Shown: positions 61,575 to 64,000 of the stretch, in pieces
Numbering within the stretch: the first letter of the stretch is position 1
Layout of the letters: each line of letters starts with the position of its first letter
Assembly: GCA_016720585.1 (NCBI GenBank)
Contig: JADKKH010000001.1
Location: 124,001 to 188,000 of the forward strand
Reading direction: 5' to 3'
Origin: Chitinophagaceae bacterium
GTDB taxonomy: Bacteria; Bacteroidota; Bacteroidia; Chitinophagales; Chitinophagaceae
Length of the DNA stretch: 64,000 bases
Notes under the pieces: model-generated
Databases searched by the model: none
Seen by the model: only the letters and a program-made list of their open reading frames with translations
What the model was told of the DNA's origin: nothing
Made by a program: the position numbers and the translations under genes

Positions 61575-62321
61575 TTGTCTGACAAACTCCATAAAACTAA
61601 AGGCCTGGTATTGCGGACCGTGAAATATGGCGAAACGAGTATCATCGTAACCATCTTCACTGAATTATTCGGCGTACAATCCTACCTGGTAAATGGAGTA
61701 AGGACCTCCTCCAAAAAGGGAACCGGCAAAGCCAGTTTGTTTCAGCCATCGGCTTTGCTGGAACTGGTTGTTTATCATAATGAATTAAAACACCTGAATC
61801 GCATCAAAGAATTTAAATGGGGGTATCTCTACCAGCATATTTTTTCGGATGTGCCTAAAAATGCGGTGGCATTATTCATGATAGAATTGCTGACCAAATG
61901 TTTGAAACAACCGGAAGGCAACCCGGAGCTTTTTCATTTTACAGAAGACATCTTTATACACCTCGATAGCAGCAGTGGTACGGTTATGGCGAACCTGCCC
62001 TTGTTTTTTGCGTTGCACCTTCCGTTTCATTTTGGTTTCCGGATTACGGATAATTACAGCGCAACAAATTCTTTTCTTGATTTGCAGGAAGGGATTTTTG
62101 TGAATGAGCAACCGCATCATCCGCATTTCCTGGCAGACAAACAGGCTATTGCTACCTCGCAATTATTAAAGGCACAAAGGCCTGAAGAACTGGAAGAAAT
62201 AAAACTGAACCACGATTTTCGCCGCAACTTATTGTATGTGTATGAAACCTATTATGCCCTGCACATAACAGATTTTGGAACGATGAAGAGCTTGCCGGTG
62301 CTACGGGAGATATTAAGTTAA
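61575..62321 (+). CDS. recO: DNA repair protein RecO
   Basis: 248 residues from TTG. The N-terminal OB fold (KTKGLVLRTVKYGETSIIVTIF), the Leu-rich helical middle and the C-terminal LLYVYETYYALHI are as in other RecO proteins. Zinc-finger cysteines are absent, as often. RecO loads RecA on gaps with RecR. The 3' end overlaps the convergent amidohydrolase gene by 9 bp. Confidence 0.9.
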   Translation: MSDKLHKTKGLVLRTVKYGETSIIVTIFTELFGVQSYLVNGVRTSSKKGTGKASLFQPSALLELVVYHNELKHLNRIKEFKWGYLYQHIFSDVPKNAVALFMIELLTKCLKQPEGNPELFHFTEDIFIHLDSSSGTVMANLPLFFALHLPFHFGFRITDNYSATNSFLDLQEGIFVNEQPHHPHFLADKQAIATSQLLKAQRPEELEEIKLNHDFRRNLLYVYETYYALHITDFGTMKSLPVLREILS

Positions 62322-63488
62322 TCTTTGTAAAGAATTCATTTGTTGTTCTAAAAGCACCACTCCCGGCTTTTTTCCCTTCTCAAAACTTCCCAGCATAGAA
62401 TCCATCTGTAAAGCCTTCGCTCCATTGCTGGTAGCCCAGGATAATATTTTGTCTATTTCAATATGCGGGAAATGTTGTTGGATAGTTTTTATTTCTTCCA
62501 GGATACTTAGTTGATGGTTGGAAGCAAGACTATCTGTTCCCAGTACTATTTCGCAATCAAGTTTCATCAGTAAATAAATATCCGGCATCTGACCCGTGAT
62601 GTATTGATTCGCATTCGGACATAAGCACCAGTGAAGTGGTTGGCCACTATTTTTTGCAAACAAAATATCTTCTTCGGATGTGTGAACATTATGAACAAGA
62701 ATTACCGATTGGGTATTCAAAAATTTTGGCAAATAGGTTTGGAGACTGCTTTTACCGGATGGTATGAAAAAGGAGCTGTCTATATTCATTTTTTCAAATA
62801 ACTCAGTGAACGCTCCCTGCTTATTCATAAACCATTCATTCTCTCCAACCGTTTCCTGGTTATGGATGGTAAGCAAATGATTGCCCGGAAAATGAATGAT
62901 CAAACCCCATAACTCATCAGAAACCGAATAGGGCGCATGAGGTACAATGCTCCCAGCCCCAAATGGAGGATATTGAATCTTGCTGAAAAAAACATCCCGG
63001 TATTTTTCATAGATATTTTTTGCCTTTTGAAATCTTTGTTCCGCTATCTGTGGATTGAATCCGCTGGCTTCAATAAAGTTATGATAAGGGATACGGCCTT
63101 TTGACTTTTGTGGAATGGTCAATGTATTATTGCAAATATCTCCCACAGCAACAATTCCGTTTGCGATCATTTCATCTTCCGCTTTTTCAATCGCCTGTAA
63201 AATGTCTTCCTCAGGGAAATGCCGCAGCTGCAGAACATCTAAAACAAACTTCACTAATCCTTTTCCTTCTGGTATCAGTCCTTTCATATGGCTCAACTCC
63301 AGGTGACAATGGCAATTAATAAATCCGGGGGAAAGAATACCGCTGTATCGTTGTATATCGTCTCCGGCGTCAGTTTCGGGAATGATATTCTCAATTACCC
63401 CGGCTTCATCAGTTATTAAAACCCTATCATCTTCGGTAAAACGATACCCGTCAAACAATTTGTCTGCCTTGAATTTTTGAAATGCCAT
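62313..63488 (-). CDS. Amidohydrolase family protein (aminofutalosine/adenosine deaminase-like)
   Basis: 391 residues. Amidohydrolase motifs: FINCHCHLELS (metal HxH), VPHAPYSVSDEL, TIHNQET, VLVHNVHTSEEDI and GTDSLASN (metal Asp). The family includes S-adenosylhomocysteine, guanine and aminofutalosine deaminases; the substrate cannot be settled from the sequence. It is divergent from prfA and convergent with recO. Confidence 0.85.
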   Translation of the reverse strand: MAFQKFKADKLFDGYRFTEDDRVLITDEAGVIENIIPETDAGDDIQRYSGILSPGFINCHCHLELSHMKGLIPEGKGLVKFVLDVLQLRHFPEEDILQAIEKAEDEMIANGIVAVGDICNNTLTIPQKSKGRIPYHNFIEASGFNPQIAEQRFQKAKNIYEKYRDVFFSKIQYPPFGAGSIVPHAPYSVSDELWGLIIHFPGNHLLTIHNQETVGENEWFMNKQGAFTELFEKMNIDSSFFIPSGKSSLQTYLPKFLNTQSVILVHNVHTSEEDILFAKNSGQPLHWCLCPNANQYITGQMPDIYLLMKLDCEIVLGTDSLASNHQLSILEEIKTIQQHFPHIEIDKILSWATSNGAKALQMDSMLGSFEKGKKPGVVLLEQQMNSLQRLT

Positions 63489-63502
63489 GCCTGTAATTCT
63501 TT

Positions 63503-63510
63503 TAACTTTG
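63503..63510 (+). promoter_or_regulatory. Candidate -7 box (TAACTTTG) of prfA
   Basis: A TAnnTTTG match with TTTG at 63476-63479, 23 bp upstream, as -33 candidate (slightly long spacing). It lies 66 bp before the prfA ATG, in the divergent gap with the amidohydrolase gene. Confidence 0.45.
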
Positions 63511-63578
63511 CCGACCCGGTTTGAAGTTCCGGAGAATAATCCTTCAAATTTCGTGATTCGTATCTAGTAATTCAATTT

Positions 63579-64000
63579 ATGTTAGACAGATTAGAAGCCA
63601 TAAAAGCCCGGTTTGACCAGTTAGGCGTTGCCCTTACCAATCCTGAAATTGTTGGTAACAATAAAAAATTTACAGAAACCAGTAAAGAATACCGCAGCCT
63701 GGAAAAAATTGTTCTGGCCTACTCCGCGTATAAAAAAATACTGGAGGATATTATTTTTTATAAAGAAGCCCTGGAAGGGACGGATGAAGAAATGCGGGAA
63801 CTGGCCAAAATGGAAGCCCCGGCATTAGAAGAAAAGAAAACGCAGATGGAATCATCAATCCGCCAGCTCCTGATACCCAAAGACCCGCAGGATGAAAAAA
63901 ATGCCATTCTTGAAATCAGGGCGGGAACAGGTGGTGATGAAGCCAGTTTATTTGCCGGTGACCTGTTGAGGATGTATATGAAATATTGTGAGAAAAGGGG
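63579..64000 (+). CDS. prfA: Peptide chain release factor 1, 3'-truncated by the window
   Basis: 140 codons are visible from ATG 63579, starting MLDRLEAIKARFDQLG; the frame runs to the window edge. The helical N-terminal part and the conserved EIRAGTGGDEASLFAGDL start of the PCRF domain identify RF1/RF2; MLDRLEAIK is the RF1 pattern. The tripeptide anticodon and GGQ motifs lie beyond the window. RF1 ends translation at UAA and UAG. Confidence 0.93.
   Translation, partial: MLDRLEAIKARFDQLGVALTNPEIVGNNKKFTETSKEYRSLEKIVLAYSAYKKILEDIIFYKEALEGTDEEMRELAKMEAPALEEKKTQMESSIRQLLIPKDPQDEKNAILEIRAGTGGDEASLFAGDLLRMYMKYCEKR

Noticed and set aside
1..64000. tRNA, rRNA, phage or transposase genes
   Set aside because: None was recognised by reading; the gaps between genes are short and hold only small repeats and promoter-like boxes.

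Overview
The window is a chromosomal stretch of a Bacteroidota bacterium, most likely of the Chitinophagaceae or a close relative. The evidence is the gliding and type IX secretion genes (gldE, gldD, porZ), a SusC/SusD outer-membrane pair, the order mutY-ssb-gldE-gldD facing HU and RNase E/G, the very basic COX24-type mini-protein, many lipoproteins, and several TAnnTTTG promoter boxes. There is no sign of phage, plasmid, insertion sequence or CRISPR. Nearly all genes are core housekeeping or envelope genes.

Layout. 1-9.8 kb: the end of a NagZ-type glycosidase fused to a beta-lactamase-like domain; then, all on the minus strand, ricT, holB, a glutathione peroxidase, a large lipoprotein, a comF-type phosphoribosyltransferase and radA. 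10-14.4 kb: a YugP-type membrane protease, an RNase E/G gene split by a one-base frameshift, a 31-residue COX24-type protein, a TPR protein and HU. 14.5-18.2 kb: mutY, ssb, gldE, gldD. 18.3-24 kb: two small envelope proteins, then a DUF3109-lutB-polysaccharide deacetylase operon and an EamA permease. 24-31.6 kb (minus): purH, comEC, carB and a lipoprotein. 31.7-35 kb: M23 peptidase, bcp, DUF5777 protein. 35-41.6 kb: birA facing rsfS, ftsH, lutC, a GGCT-like protein, lpxH and a propeller protein. 41.6-46.9 kb: thioredoxin-like protein, MerR regulator, M23 peptidase, alaS, and a 49-residue membrane protein. 47-51.5 kb: GNAT, a PDZ protein, gatB, and a TlpA-like protein. 51.6-59 kb: SusD, SusC, and an MMPL/RND permease. 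59.2-64 kb: porZ, recO, an amidohydrolase and the start of prfA.

The most unusual feature is a set of small repeats that sit both between genes and in frame inside conserved housekeeping genes. A 21-nt palindrome (7 codons) lies in ricT (twice), rsfS and birA. A roughly 129-bp composite of hairpins lies next to the catalytic KH motif of purH. Arrays of 7-nt repeats lie in holB. Intergenic relatives occur as inverted arrays with a strict 7- or 8-nt period (birA/rsfS, thioredoxin/merR, porZ/recO). All coding copies keep the reading frame. This looks like a population of non-autonomous mobile palindromes that adds short peptides to essential proteins, and it is the best candidate here for something poorly described.

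Functional statements come from motif recognition and knowledge of the families. No database search was run.
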